NCBI GenBank assembly: GCA_023391175.1 | Contig: JAEWBL010000620.1 | Span: forward strand, 1-5,887 | Reading direction: 5' to 3' | Source: Pseudomonadota bacterium | GTDB lineage: Bacteria; Pseudomonadota; Alphaproteobacteria; Rhizobiales; Xanthobacteraceae | Length of the DNA: 5,887 nt | Shown here: positions 1 to 5,887 of the stretch, piece after piece | How the letters are laid out: each line of letters opens with the position of its first letter | How positions within the stretch are numbered: the first letter of the stretch is position 1 | Made by a program: the position numbers and the translations under genes | The notes under the pieces: model-generated | What the model was told of the DNA's origin: nothing | Database searches by the model: none | Seen by the model: only the letters and a program-made list of their open reading frames with translations

Positions 1-722
1 TCTCGGACCTCAACCCGTGGCTCAAGGCCATGGCGCCGCTCGCCGATTTCGCCCGCAGCCAGCGCACCCCGCGGGACGAGAAGGGGGTGCACGTGGCCGG
101 CGAGCATTTCGCCGCCACGGCCATCACCGCCGGCTGGGATCTCTATCGGCGCCTGCGTGACGCGACGGTGGAGACGGAGTTCTTCCGCCTCTACGGCACC
201 GCCGCCATGCTGGACCCGGACCTCACCGCGCCGGCCACCGCCGCAGCGCTGGTGGAGCAGCCGCCGGCCGCAGTGGCGGCGGCGCTCGCCGGCATCCGCG
301 AAGGCGGGTTCACCGACGCCGGCGTGCGCGTGGCGCTGATCGGCTTCAAGCGCGGCGGCAACGAGCGCCGGCTCTCCACCCTGAAGCAGATCCGCGAGCT
401 GGTGGGCTATGAACTGGGGCTCATGTCCCTGCCGTCTGACGTCGCCCAGGCCATCATCCGGCGGCAGTCCATCATCGTGGATCGGGACGAGACGGCAGCC
501 ATCGCGACGCTGCCCGCGCTCCTGAAGACGCCGCAGGAGCGCTCGCGCCTGCTGGCCCTGCTCGACCGTCTGCTCGCCAACATGGACATCGCCCCCGAGG
601 CCGCCTCGGTGGTGGACGAGGTGCGCCAGGTGCTGGCGGCGGACGGAGCGGTGGCGCAGCCGCCGGCGATCTCCGACAGCGCCGGCGCGCAGGTGGTGCC
701 GTTCCCGCTCAGCGTCGCCTGA
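1..722 (+). CDS. DUF3141-type protein, C-terminal part (5' end outside window)
   Basis: The reading frame is open from base 3 with no stop upstream, so the gene begins before the window; an internal ATG at 30 is not a credible start because the family signature SDLNPWL lies just before it (bases 3-23). The visible 239 residues resemble the C-terminal part of DUF3141 proteins, large bacterial proteins (roughly 700-800 residues as I recall) with an alpha/beta-hydrolase-like region related to polyhydroxyalkanoate synthases, followed by a helical, TerB-like tail. Supporting signs are SDLNPWL, a helical stretch with WDLYRRLRD and FFRLYGTAAMLDP, then RVALIGFKRGG followed by helices with LKQIREL, and the late motif DRDETAAIATLPALL. 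The hydrolase region, including any nucleophile, is outside the window, so no catalytic residue can be assessed. The biochemical role of the family is not established. A 290-bp gap separates it from the efflux genes, so it is probably a separate transcription unit. The family call is from memory of motifs, not a profile search. Confidence 0.7.
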   Translation, partial: SDLNPWLKAMAPLADFARSQRTPRDEKGVHVAGEHFAATAITAGWDLYRRLRDATVETEFFRLYGTAAMLDPDLTAPATAAALVEQPPAAVAAALAGIREGGFTDAGVRVALIGFKRGGNERRLSTLKQIRELVGYELGLMSLPSDVAQAIIRRQSIIVDRDETAAIATLPALLKTPQERSRLLALLDRLLANMDIAPEAASVVDEVRQVLAADGAVAQPPAISDSAGAQVVPFPLSVA

Positions 723-898
723 GGCGCGTGAGTCCGCCGCTGGTGGCGGCAGATGGTCATCCGTCCGACGTGCTCCGGCGCCAATGTCTCGTTGCGCGCC
801 CCGCGCGGCGTGCCTAATGTCCGGACCGGCGAAGCTTGAATAAATCTGCGCCGGCCCGGGTGATCGTTGCGGCGATCCTTCGCGCAGCGGAAGGTTCG

Positions 899-940
899 GC
901 AAATTTACGCAAGCAAGTTGACGCACGCAAGTTGACGCAA
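899..940. repeat. Three tandem copies of a 14-bp repeat upstream of the efflux operon
   Basis: Three head-to-tail 14-mers fill this stretch exactly: GCAAATTTACGCAA (899-912), GCAAGTTGACGCAC (913-926) and GCAAGTTGACGCAA (927-940). Copies two and three differ at one position, and copy one differs from copy three at two. The array ends 72 bp before the adaptor start codon. The period is not a multiple of three, so it would not give a repeated peptide, which argues that the open frame reaching back to 836 is not translated here. Its place in the leader of an efflux operon suggests iterated binding sites for a transcription factor, but this is inference. The repeat is seen directly; no known operator consensus was recognised. 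Confidence 0.85.
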
Positions 941-1000
941 GACGGCCGGCGATGCCGGTTTCGGGGGTCACGCCGGGCGACGCGCATCGTCCGGCCGGTC

Positions 1001-1007
1001 AGGGGGA
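1001..1007 (+). promoter_or_regulatory. Ribosome binding site of the adaptor gene
   Basis: AGGGGGA ends five bases before the ATG at 1013 and is the only strong Shine-Dalgarno-like sequence in the frame between 836 and the signal peptide. It decides the start: the ATG at 1013 places a normal signal peptide at the N-terminus, whereas an earlier start would add about 59 residues in front of it. Confidence 0.75.
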
Positions 1008-1012
1008 ACATC

Positions 1013-2149
1013 ATGCGCGTCGTATCTCATCGGAAGTCCGCCCGTTCCACCTCCCTCCTGCGTGCCGCGGCCCTCGCCGCGCCGCTCGCGCTGGCATTCG
1101 GCGCGATGCCCGCCCGCGCCCAGCAGGGCCCGATCCCCGTCGGCGTTGTCGCGGCGGAACTCAAGCCCATCGCCGATTCCATGGAATTCGTCGGCCGCGT
1201 GGAAGCGCCCGAGCGGGTGGACATCCGCGCCCGCGTGAAGGCCATGCTGGAGGCGGTGCTCTTCAAGGATGGCGAGACGGTGAAGGAGGGCCAGCCCCTC
1301 TACCGCATCGAGAAGCCGCCGTTCGAGGCCGATGTGCAGCAGGCGCAGGGCGACGTGGAGCGGGCCAAGGCCGCCCTCGCCCTCGCCAAGATCCAGCGCG
1401 AGCGCGCCGAGGAGCTGCTCGCCAAGAATGCCGGCACGGCGGTGGCGCGCGACCAGGCGATCGCCAACGAGGACAGCTCCAAGGGTGCGCTGCTCACCGC
1501 CGAGGCGGCGCTGAACACGGCGAAGATCAATCTCGGCTACACCGACATCGTCTCCCCCATCACCGGCCGCATCGGCCGCACCGCCTTCACCCGCGGCCAC
1601 ATCATCGGCCCGGAGAGCGGCCCGCTGGCCACGGTGGTGAGCCAGGACCCCATGTATGTCACCTTCCCGGTGAGCCAGCGTGACTATCAGGAAGCGCAGA
1701 AGGAAGAGGGCAAGGTGGACCTCTCCAATGTGGAGGTCCGCATCAAGTTTCCCGATGGCGGCTTCTACAGCGAGGTGGGCCGCATCAACTTCATCGACGT
1801 CTCGGTGAGCCGCACCACGGACACCGTGGTGATGCGCGCGGACGTGCCCAACCCCAAGGGCCAGCTGGTGGACGGCCAATTGGTGCGGGTGGAGCTGAAG
1901 GCCGGCAAGCCCGAGGAACGCATCGTCATCCCGCAGGCAGCGCTCATCGCCGACCAGGCCGGCGTCTACGTCTTCGTGGTGGAGGACGGCAAGGCGGTGG
2001 TGCGGCGGGTGAAGCCGGGCGGCAACGTCGGCAGCAACATCATCGTGGACGGCATCAAGGCCGGCGAGCCGGTGGTGGTGGACGGCTTCGAGGCGCTGCG
2101 CCCCGGCGCCCCCGTGCGCGCGACCCCCGTCGTCGGTCTGAAGGGCTGA
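1013..2149 (+). CDS. RND efflux pump periplasmic adaptor subunit (membrane fusion protein)
   Basis: The 378-residue protein is the adaptor that joins an RND permease to an outer-membrane channel of TolC type. It starts with a signal peptide: basic N-region (HRK, R11, R17), hydrophobic stretch about 18-31, and a likely cleavage at ARA/Q after residue 36. There is no lipobox cysteine, so unlike AcrA or MexA it should be a soluble periplasmic protein without a lipid anchor. Domains follow the family order: first half of the lipoyl domain about 71-106 (with [15 protein letters not shown]), alpha-helical hairpin about 107-173, second lipoyl half about 177-200 ([12 protein letters not shown]), beta-barrel about 205-290, and membrane-proximal domain about 295-370. 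At the hairpin tip, R131 and L135 match the Arg and Leu of the channel-binding motif described in AcrA; T142 stands where Ser is usual. The stop lies four bases before the permease ATG, so the two genes are almost certainly co-transcribed. The substrate cannot be told from the sequence. Confidence 0.95.
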   Translation: MRVVSHRKSARSTSLLRAAALAAPLALAFGAMPARAQQGPIPVGVVAAELKPIADSMEFVGRVEAPERVDIRARVKAMLEAVLFKDGETVKEGQPLYRIEKPPFEADVQQAQGDVERAKAALALAKIQRERAEELLAKNAGTAVARDQAIANEDSSKGALLTAEAALNTAKINLGYTDIVSPITGRIGRTAFTRGHIIGPESGPLATVVSQDPMYVTFPVSQRDYQEAQKEEGKVDLSNVEVRIKFPDGGFYSEVGRINFIDVSVSRTTDTVVMRADVPNPKGQLVDGQLVRVELKAGKPEERIVIPQAALIADQAGVYVFVVEDGKAVVRRVKPGGNVGSNIIVDGIKAGEPVVVDGFEALRPGAPVRATPVVGLKG

Positions 2150-2153
2150 GCCG

Positions 2154-5100
2154 ATGCTCTCCTCCGTCTTCGTCGACCGCCCGCGGCTCGCCATCGTCAT
2201 CGCCATCGTCACGGTGATCGCTGGCCTGCTCTCGCTCCTTGCGATCCCGGTGTCGCAATATCCCGACATCATCCCGCCGCAGGTGTCGGTGACCACCTTC
2301 TACCCCGGCGCCTCCGCCGAGGTGGTGGATTCCACCGTCGCCCAGCCTATCGAGGCGCAGGTGGTGGGCGTGGACAAGCTCATCTACATGAAGAGCGTGT
2401 CCGGCGACGACGGGTCGTACACCCTCACCGGCTCGTTCGATCTGGGCACCGACCCTGATATCAACACCGTCAACATGAACAACCGGGTGCAGGTCGCGCT
2501 CTCCAAGCTGCCGGAGGACGTGAAGCGCCAGGGCGTGACGGTGAAGAAGAAGTCGTCCGCGCTGCTCGGCGTGCTGGCGGTGTATTCGCCCAAGAAGACC
2601 TGGGACCCGCTCTACATCTCCAATTACGTCACCATCAACGTGCTCGACGAATTGAAGAGCATCCCCGGCGTCGGCGATGCGGCCCTGTGGGGTCCGCAGG
2701 ACTACGCCATGCGCGCCTGGGTGAAGACCGACCGCCTCACCGGCCTCGGCCTCACCGCCGAGGACGTGGTGAAGGCCATCGGCTCGCAGAACATCCAGGC
2801 CGCGGTGGGCCGCCTCGGCGCCCGCCCGGTGGCGGACGACCAGCAATTGCAGCTGAACCTGCGCACCAAGGGCCGGCTCTCCAGCGTCGCGGAGTTCGAG
2901 AACATCGTGCTGCGCACCAATGCGGACGGCTCGGTGCTGCGCCTCGGCGACGTGGCGCGCCTCGAGATGGGGGCGGCGAACCTCGACCGCGAAACCCTCT
3001 TCAACGGCGGCCCGTCTGCGGTGCTGGCGCTCTACCAGTCGCCCGGCGCCAACGCCATCACCACCATCGACGCCGTGCGCAAGCGCATGGACGAGCTGGC
3101 GAAGGCCTTCCCCGAAGACCTCGCCTGGAAGGTCACCTACGACCCCACCGTGTTCGTCACCGACACCATGCACGAGGTGGAGAAGACGCTGATCGAGGCG
3201 TTCATCCTCGTGGTGCTGGTGGTCTATCTCTTCCTCGGCTCCTTCCGCGCCACCCTCATCCCGACGCTCGCCGTGCCGGTGAGCCTCATCGGCACCTTCA
3301 TCGTGCTGAACGCCATCGGCTATTCGGCCAACACCGTGTCGCTGCTCGCCATCGTGCTCGCCATCGGCATCGTGGTGGACGACGCCATCGTGGTGGTGGA
3401 GAATGTCGAGCGGGTGATGGAGGAGCATCCCGAGCTCTCCCCCGCCGATGCCACCAAGAAGGCCATGGCGGAGATCACCGCCCCCATCATCGCCATCACC
3501 CTGGTGCTGCTCTCCGTGTTCGTGCCGGTGGCCTTCATCCCCGGCATCTCGGGCGAATTGTTCCGCCAGTTCGCCATCACGGTGGCGGTGGCCATGTTCC
3601 TCTCGGCCATCAACGCGCTGACCCTCTCGCCGGCCCTGTGCGGCATCCTCCTGAAGCCCTCGCACGGGCCGAAGAAGGGGCCCATCGGCTATGTCATGCG
3701 CGCCATCGACAAGGTGCGCGACGCCTACGGATCGGTGGTGGCGCGGCTCGTGCGTTTCTCCCTCATCGGCCTCGTCTGCGTGTTCGTCGCTTCGGGCGGC
3801 ATCTTCGCTCTGGCGAAGCTGACGCCCACGGGCTTCCTCCCCGAGGACGACCAGGGCGCCTTCTTCGTCATCGTGCAACTGCCCGGCGGCGCCTCGGTGG
3901 GCCGCACCACGGAGGTGATCCGCAAGGCCGAGGCCCTGCTCAAGGAAGAGCACACGGTGGAGGACTACACCTCCGTCATCGGCCTCAACTTCATCGACAG
4001 CTACTCCCAGCCCAACGCCGCCTTCATCGTCGTCACCATGAAGCCGTTCGAGGAGCGCAAGGGCAAGGACGAGAGCGCCAACGCGGTGATCGCCCGCCTC
4101 GGCGAGAAGATGCGGATGATCCCCGGCGGCACGGTGGTGCCCCTCGGCCCGCCGCCCATCGTCGGCCTCGGCTCCGGCGGCGGCTTCTCCTTCGTCCTGC
4201 AGGACCTGCGCGCCGGCGACCCGAAGGTGCTGGCACAGGTGCTGCGCGGCCTCCTCATCGCGGCCAACCAGGACCCGCAGCTTACCCGCGTGTTCTCCAC
4301 CTATTCCGCCACCAACCCCTCGCTCCAGCTCGACATCGACCGCGACAAGGCGCAGGTGCTGGGCGTGCCGCTCGACAGCGTGTTCACCGCGCTGCAGACC
4401 TCGCTGGGCGGCATGTACGTGAACGACATGAACCTCTACGGCCGCACCTGGCAGGTGCAGGTGCAGGCGGAGGGCGAGGACCGCAAGGATGTGGAGGACA
4501 TCTACCGCATCCATGTGCGCAACAACAAAGGCGAGATGATCCCGCTCCGCTCCATCGTGGAGGTGCGGGTGGAGGTCGGCCCGCCGGCGCTCATCCGCTA
4601 CAACAACAAGCGCGCGGTGACGGTGCAGGGCAATCCCGCCCCCGGCGTCTCCTCCGGCCAGGCCCTCGCCGCCATGGACGCGGTGGCGGCCAAGACCCTG
4701 CCGCAGGGCTTCTCCGGCGCGTGGACCGACACCTCGTTCCAGGAGAAGAAGGCGGAGGGCAAGACGGGCATCATCCTCGCCTTCGCCGTGCTGTTCGCCT
4801 TCCTGTTCCTGGTGGCGCTCTATGAAAGCTGGTCCATCCCGGTGCCGGTGCTGCTCTCCGTCACGGTGGGCATGCTCGGCGCCTATGCGGCCATCGTCAT
4901 CGGGCAGCTGACCCTCGACCTCTATGGCCAGATCGGCATGATCGTGCTCATCGGCCTCGCGGCGAAGAACGGCATCCTCATCGTCGAGTTCGCCAAGGAG
5001 CGGCGCGAGCATGGCGAGGACCTGCTCGCCGCCGCCACCGAGGGCTCGCGCCTCAGGTTCCGGCCGGTGATGATGACCTCGCTCGCCTTCATCCTCGGCC

Positions 5101-5321
5101 TGTTCCCGCTGGTGGTCGCCACCGGCGCGGCGCAGATGGCGCGGCAGAACGTGGGCACGCCGGTGTTCGGCGGCATGATCGCCGCCTCCTTCCTCGGCAT
5201 CTTCGTCATCCCGCCGCTCTACGTGATGTTCCAGGGCCTGCGCGAGCGCCTGCGTCCCGGCGCCCGGCCGAAGGTCTCAGCGCCCCCCGCGCCGGAGGCG
5301 GGAGCCGGCGGCGGCCACTGA
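2154..5321 (+). CDS. RND efflux pump inner-membrane permease, HAE1-like (AcrB/MexB type)
   Basis: The 1055-residue protein is full length for the family and is the proton-driven pump, acting as a trimer in the inner membrane. It begins [13 protein letters not shown], the usual start of these permeases. TM1 is about 10-30, followed by a large periplasmic loop, TM2-TM6 from about 346 to 490, TM7 at about 536-556, a second large loop, then TM8 (about 872-893) to TM12. The proton relay is intact: D409 and D410 in [18 protein letters not shown] (TM4), K938 in [15 protein letters not shown] (TM10), and R968 with T975 near RPVMMTS (TM11), matching AcrB D407, D408, K940, R971 and T978 by eye. The drug pocket looks altered: L137, W179, T606 and L611 stand where AcrB has F136, F178, F610 and F615, while F613 matches F617. 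The C-terminal tail is a Pro/Ala/Gly-rich stretch. AAGGG (2141-2145), overlapping the adaptor's end, is a plausible ribosome binding site eight bases before the ATG, fitting coupled translation. Substrate class is unknown. Confidence 0.96.
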   Translation: MLSSVFVDRPRLAIVIAIVTVIAGLLSLLAIPVSQYPDIIPPQVSVTTFYPGASAEVVDSTVAQPIEAQVVGVDKLIYMKSVSGDDGSYTLTGSFDLGTDPDINTVNMNNRVQVALSKLPEDVKRQGVTVKKKSSALLGVLAVYSPKKTWDPLYISNYVTINVLDELKSIPGVGDAALWGPQDYAMRAWVKTDRLTGLGLTAEDVVKAIGSQNIQAAVGRLGARPVADDQQLQLNLRTKGRLSSVAEFENIVLRTNADGSVLRLGDVARLEMGAANLDRETLFNGGPSAVLALYQSPGANAITTIDAVRKRMDELAKAFPEDLAWKVTYDPTVFVTDTMHEVEKTLIEAFILVVLVVYLFLGSFRATLIPTLAVPVSLIGTFIVLNAIGYSANTVSLLAIVLAIGIVVDDAIVVVENVERVMEEHPELSPADATKKAMAEITAPIIAITLVLLSVFVPVAFIPGISGELFRQFAITVAVAMFLSAINALTLSPALCGILLKPSHGPKKGPIGYVMRAIDKVRDAYGSVVARLVRFSLIGLVCVFVASGGIFALAKLTPTGFLPEDDQGAFFVIVQLPGGASVGRTTEVIRKAEALLKEEHTVEDYTSVIGLNFIDSYSQPNAAFIVVTMKPFEERKGKDESANAVIARLGEKMRMIPGGTVVPLGPPPIVGLGSGGGFSFVLQDLRAGDPKVLAQVLRGLLIAANQDPQLTRVFSTYSATNPSLQLDIDRDKAQVLGVPLDSVFTALQTSLGGMYVNDMNLYGRTWQVQVQAEGEDRKDVEDIYRIHVRNNKGEMIPLRSIVEVRVEVGPPALIRYNNKRAVTVQGNPAPGVSSGQALAAMDAVAAKTLPQGFSGAWTDTSFQEKKAEGKTGIILAFAVLFAFLFLVALYESWSIPVPVLLSVTVGMLGAYAAIVIGQLTLDLYGQIGMIVLIGLAAKNGILIVEFAKERREHGEDLLAAATEGSRLRFRPVMMTSLAFILGLFPLVVATGAAQMARQNVGTPVFGGMIAASFLGIFVIPPLYVMFQGLRERLRPGARPKVSAPPAPEAGAGGGH

Positions 5322-5349
5322 CGGCCGCTCGCCTCTTCCGGTGAATGGT

Positions 5350-5374
5350 CATCCCCCGGACGCGCCGGGGGATG
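5350..5374 (+). terminator. Stem-loop after the efflux operon, probable transcript end
   Basis: A perfect 10-bp stem, CATCCCCCGG (5350-5359) with CCGGGGGATG (5365-5374), closes a five-base loop ACGCG. It begins 28 bp after the permease stop codon, the expected place for the end of the operon transcript. It is not followed by a T-run, so it may protect the 3' end or act with Rho rather than be a classical intrinsic terminator. The left arm is part of an ATGGTCATCC element also present before the operon, so it could instead be a copy of a dispersed extragenic palindrome. Confidence 0.55.
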
Positions 5375-5395
5375 CTGGAAACATGCCTGCCGTCC

Positions 5396-5449
5396 GCGCT
5401 GTCGCGCCGTCCGCTCCTTCGGGGGCGGACCGCCGCGGCGCGACGGCGC
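5396..5449. other. Long two-tier hairpin capped by a UUCG tetraloop
   Basis: The outer stem pairs 5396-5408 with 5437-5449, 13 pairs with one T-G wobble. The inner stem pairs 5409-5417 with 5422-5430, nine pairs with one wobble, closing the loop TTCG as C-TTCG-G, the very stable tetraloop when transcribed on the plus strand. A six-base bulge CGCCGC (5431-5436) separates the tiers on the 3' side. This is the strongest secondary structure in the window. No T-run follows. It could be a structured 3' UTR, a factor-dependent termination or stability element, part of a small RNA, or a REP-like repeat. Neither an RNA family nor a transcript is recognised. Confidence 0.6.
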
Positions 5450-5479
5450 AGCGGGAATCGCTGACGTTCCGCAAACGTC
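5450..5479. other. Two short hairpins adjoining the long stem-loop
   Basis: Directly after the 54-base hairpin, AGCG-GGAAT-CGCT (5450-5462) and then GACGTT-CCGCA-AACGTC (5463-5479) can fold with no unpaired base between the three structures. The first has only four pairs and is weak alone; the second has six perfect pairs with a five-base loop. The sequence CCCTCTTGG follows, which is not a proper termination tract. The adjoining layout is seen in the sequence; that the elements fold together in one RNA is inference. Confidence 0.4.
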
Positions 5480-5513
5480 CCTCTTGGCGAGCGGCCCTCC
5501 TTGCGCATAGATG

Positions 5514-5538
5514 ACGACGCGGGGTCGGGCTGCGTCGT
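5514..5538. repeat. Inverted repeat ACGACGC / GCGTCGT
   Basis: Seven perfect pairs, 5514-5520 with 5532-5538, surround an 11-base G-rich loop. A repeat of this length can arise by chance at this base composition, so it is recorded as a possible structure or operator only. Confidence 0.35.
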
Positions 5539-5628
5539 TCCGGGACACGGGATGACGGGCGCCGGTCGGTCATTTCTCGTCAGAGCGTTTTCGTCCGTTG
5601 CGGCCGGGAACGCGTCCACGCCAAGAGA

Positions 5629-5667
5629 TGGATCGCCCCTCGCTCCGACATGCGGGGACGCGATCCA
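5629..5667. repeat. Imperfect inverted repeat upstream of the exported-protein gene
   Basis: TGGATCGC (5629-5636) pairs perfectly with GCGATCCA (5660-5667). Further inside, CCC (5637-5639) can pair with GGG (5655-5657) across a two-base AC bulge, leaving a loop of about 14 bases. It lies 106 bp before the ATG at 5773, so it may be an operator or a leader RNA hairpin. No regulator family was recognised from it. Confidence 0.4.
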
Positions 5668-5693
5668 GGGGGCCGGTCGAACGATCTGCGGGC

Positions 5694-5715
5694 TGGAGCC
5701 TCTTCGGAGCTTCCG
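5694..5715. other. Small second UUCG-capped hairpin
   Basis: GGAG-C-CTC (5695-5702) pairs with GAG-C-TTCC (5707-5714) around a TTCG loop. The stem has six normal pairs, one G-T wobble and one C-C mismatch, and T5694-G5715 can add an outer wobble. It is the second C-TTCG-G loop in this gap, but the stem is imperfect, so support is modest. Confidence 0.3.
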
Positions 5716-5760
5716 CGGCCGCATCGCACGCCTCGCCTCCCGCAACGGTGCCGCGCACCG

Positions 5761-5766
5761 AGGGAG
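5761..5766 (+). promoter_or_regulatory. Ribosome binding site of the downstream exported protein
   Basis: AGGGAG ends six bases before the ATG at 5773, good Shine-Dalgarno strength and spacing. A second in-frame ATG at 5809 has no such sequence before it, so 5773 is preferred. Confidence 0.6.
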
Positions 5767-5772
5767 CGGTCC

Positions 5773-5887
5773 ATGGACCTTCGCCGTCGTCTCCTCAGCT
5801 TCCGCCCCATGGGCGCGCGCCTTGGCCTTGCCGTCGCCCTGACGGCCGGCGTGGCCCTCGCACCCGTGTTGGCCCTCGCGCCCGCCT
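5773..5887 (+). CDS. N-terminus of an exported protein of unknown identity (3' end outside window)
   Basis: Thirty-eight codons are visible before the window ends, with no stop. The peptide begins MDLRRRLLSFRPMGARLG, a strongly basic N-region, followed by a hydrophobic Ala/Leu/Val stretch (about residues 17-36), the layout of a secretion signal or a single membrane anchor. RRRLL loosely resembles a twin-arginine motif, but the match is weak. A good ribosome binding site at 5761-5766 supports the start. The mature protein lies outside the window, so its function is unknown. An outer-membrane channel for the upstream pump is possible by position only; the 451-bp gap and intervening hairpins argue for a separate transcription unit. 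Confidence 0.65.
   Translation, partial: MDLRRRLLSFRPMGARLGLAVALTAGVALAPVLALAPA

Larger units (their letters stand above)
723..1012. other. Intergenic region between DUF3141 gene and efflux operon
   Basis: This 290-bp gap should carry the end of the upstream transcript and the control region of the efflux operon. Seen in order: a short GC stem (CCGCC 734-738 with GGCGG 745-749), too weak and without a T-run to be called a terminator; an ATGGTCATCC element at 753-762 that recurs after the permease gene; a perfect 8-bp palindrome GTCCGGAC at 819-826; an inverted repeat GATCG-N6-CGATC at 862-877; the tandem repeat at 899-940; and a small hairpin CCGGC-GAT-GCCGG at 946-958. No convincing sigma-70 promoter was found: TTGACG inside the tandem repeat resembles a -35 box but nothing like a -10 lies about 17 bp downstream. 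The adaptor frame stays open back to 836, but I read that stretch as non-coding. Confidence 0.6.
5322..5772. other. Long intergenic region rich in stem-loops
   Basis: This 451-bp gap holds no coding region I can support. Frames open across it on both strands are composed mainly of Arg, Pro, Ala and Gly, match no family I recognise, and overlap the start of the next gene or the end of the permease. Instead it holds a series of inverted repeats: 5350-5374, 5396-5449, 5450-5462, 5463-5479, 5514-5538, 5629-5667 and 5694-5715. Seven-base stems arise by chance in sequence this GC-rich, so only the first two are strong on their own. The part after 5480 should include the promoter of the gene at 5773, but I found no clear -35/-10 pair and no EcfG-type GGAAC/CGTT pair. 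Confidence 0.6.

Noticed and set aside
734..749. Intrinsic terminator for the DUF3141 gene
   Set aside because: The stem has only five normal pairs and no T-run follows, so it is not distinguishable from chance at this GC content.
899..940. CRISPR array or plasmid-type iteron origin
   Set aside because: The repeats are only 14 bp, have no spacers between them and lack an associated replication or Cas gene, so a control-site reading is more likely.
918..960. Sigma-70 promoter using TTGACG at 918 or 932
   Set aside because: No -10-like hexamer occurs at 16-18 bp spacing; the sequence there is GC-rich, for example GACGGC or CCGGTT.
968..2296. A 442-codon minus-strand open frame opposite the adaptor
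   Set aside because: It has the same composition artefact and no recognisable domain, and it overlaps a clear adaptor gene.
2687..4825. A 712-codon plus-strand frame inside the permease
   Set aside because: It is an Arg/His/Gly/Pro/Ala-rich frame-shifted reading of the permease, with no family motifs.
2055..5012. A 985-codon open frame on the minus strand opposite the permease
   Set aside because: Its His/Asp/Glu/Arg/Gly-rich, low-complexity composition is what results from reading GC-biased codons of the permease backwards. The plus-strand gene has full family motifs, so this is a shadow.
5206..5745. A 179-codon minus-strand frame across the downstream gap
   Set aside because: It overlaps the permease 3' end, has Arg/Pro/Ser/Ala-rich composition and lacks recognisable motifs.
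5501..5842. A 113-codon plus-strand frame starting with TTG in the downstream gap
   Set aside because: It has no ribosome binding site I can see and an unstructured composition. It runs across the better supported start at 5773 in another frame.

Overview
The window is GC-rich throughout, with dense coding, strong G/C third-position bias and AGG/GGGA-type ribosome binding sites. The protein sequences look alphaproteobacterial, probably order Hyphomicrobiales and possibly near Xanthobacteraceae. That placement rests on composition and protein flavour only.

All four supported genes are on the plus strand. (1) Positions 1-722 hold the C-terminal 239 codons of a DUF3141-type protein whose start lies upstream of the window. 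(2) A 290-bp gap (723-1012) contains a triplicated 14-bp tandem repeat at 899-940, just upstream of the next gene. (3) Positions 1013-2149 encode the periplasmic adaptor (membrane fusion protein) of a tripartite RND efflux pump. (4) Four bases later, 2154-5321 encodes the inner-membrane RND permease (HAE1-like, AcrB/MexB-type) with the proton-relay residues intact. (5) A 451-bp gap (5322-5772) follows, unusually rich in stem-loops, including one of about 54 nt capped by a UUCG tetraloop. (6) The first 38 codons of an exported protein of unknown identity start at 5773 and run off the window.

Adaptor and permease form a two-gene operon: the permease would capture substrates from the periplasm or inner membrane and exchange them for protons, and the adaptor would link it to a TolC-type outer-membrane channel. 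No outer-membrane channel gene, and no TetR, MarR or two-component regulator gene, is visible, so the channel is probably encoded elsewhere and the regulator is unknown. The repeat at 899-940 is the best candidate for a control site.

I see no clearly new enzymatic or defence system. The items worth a second look are non-coding: the three-copy 14-mer, the run of adjoining hairpins at 5350-5479, and a GTCATCC motif recurring in both gaps. The protein-level point of interest is an efflux pocket that appears to have lost several of the aromatic residues of AcrB.
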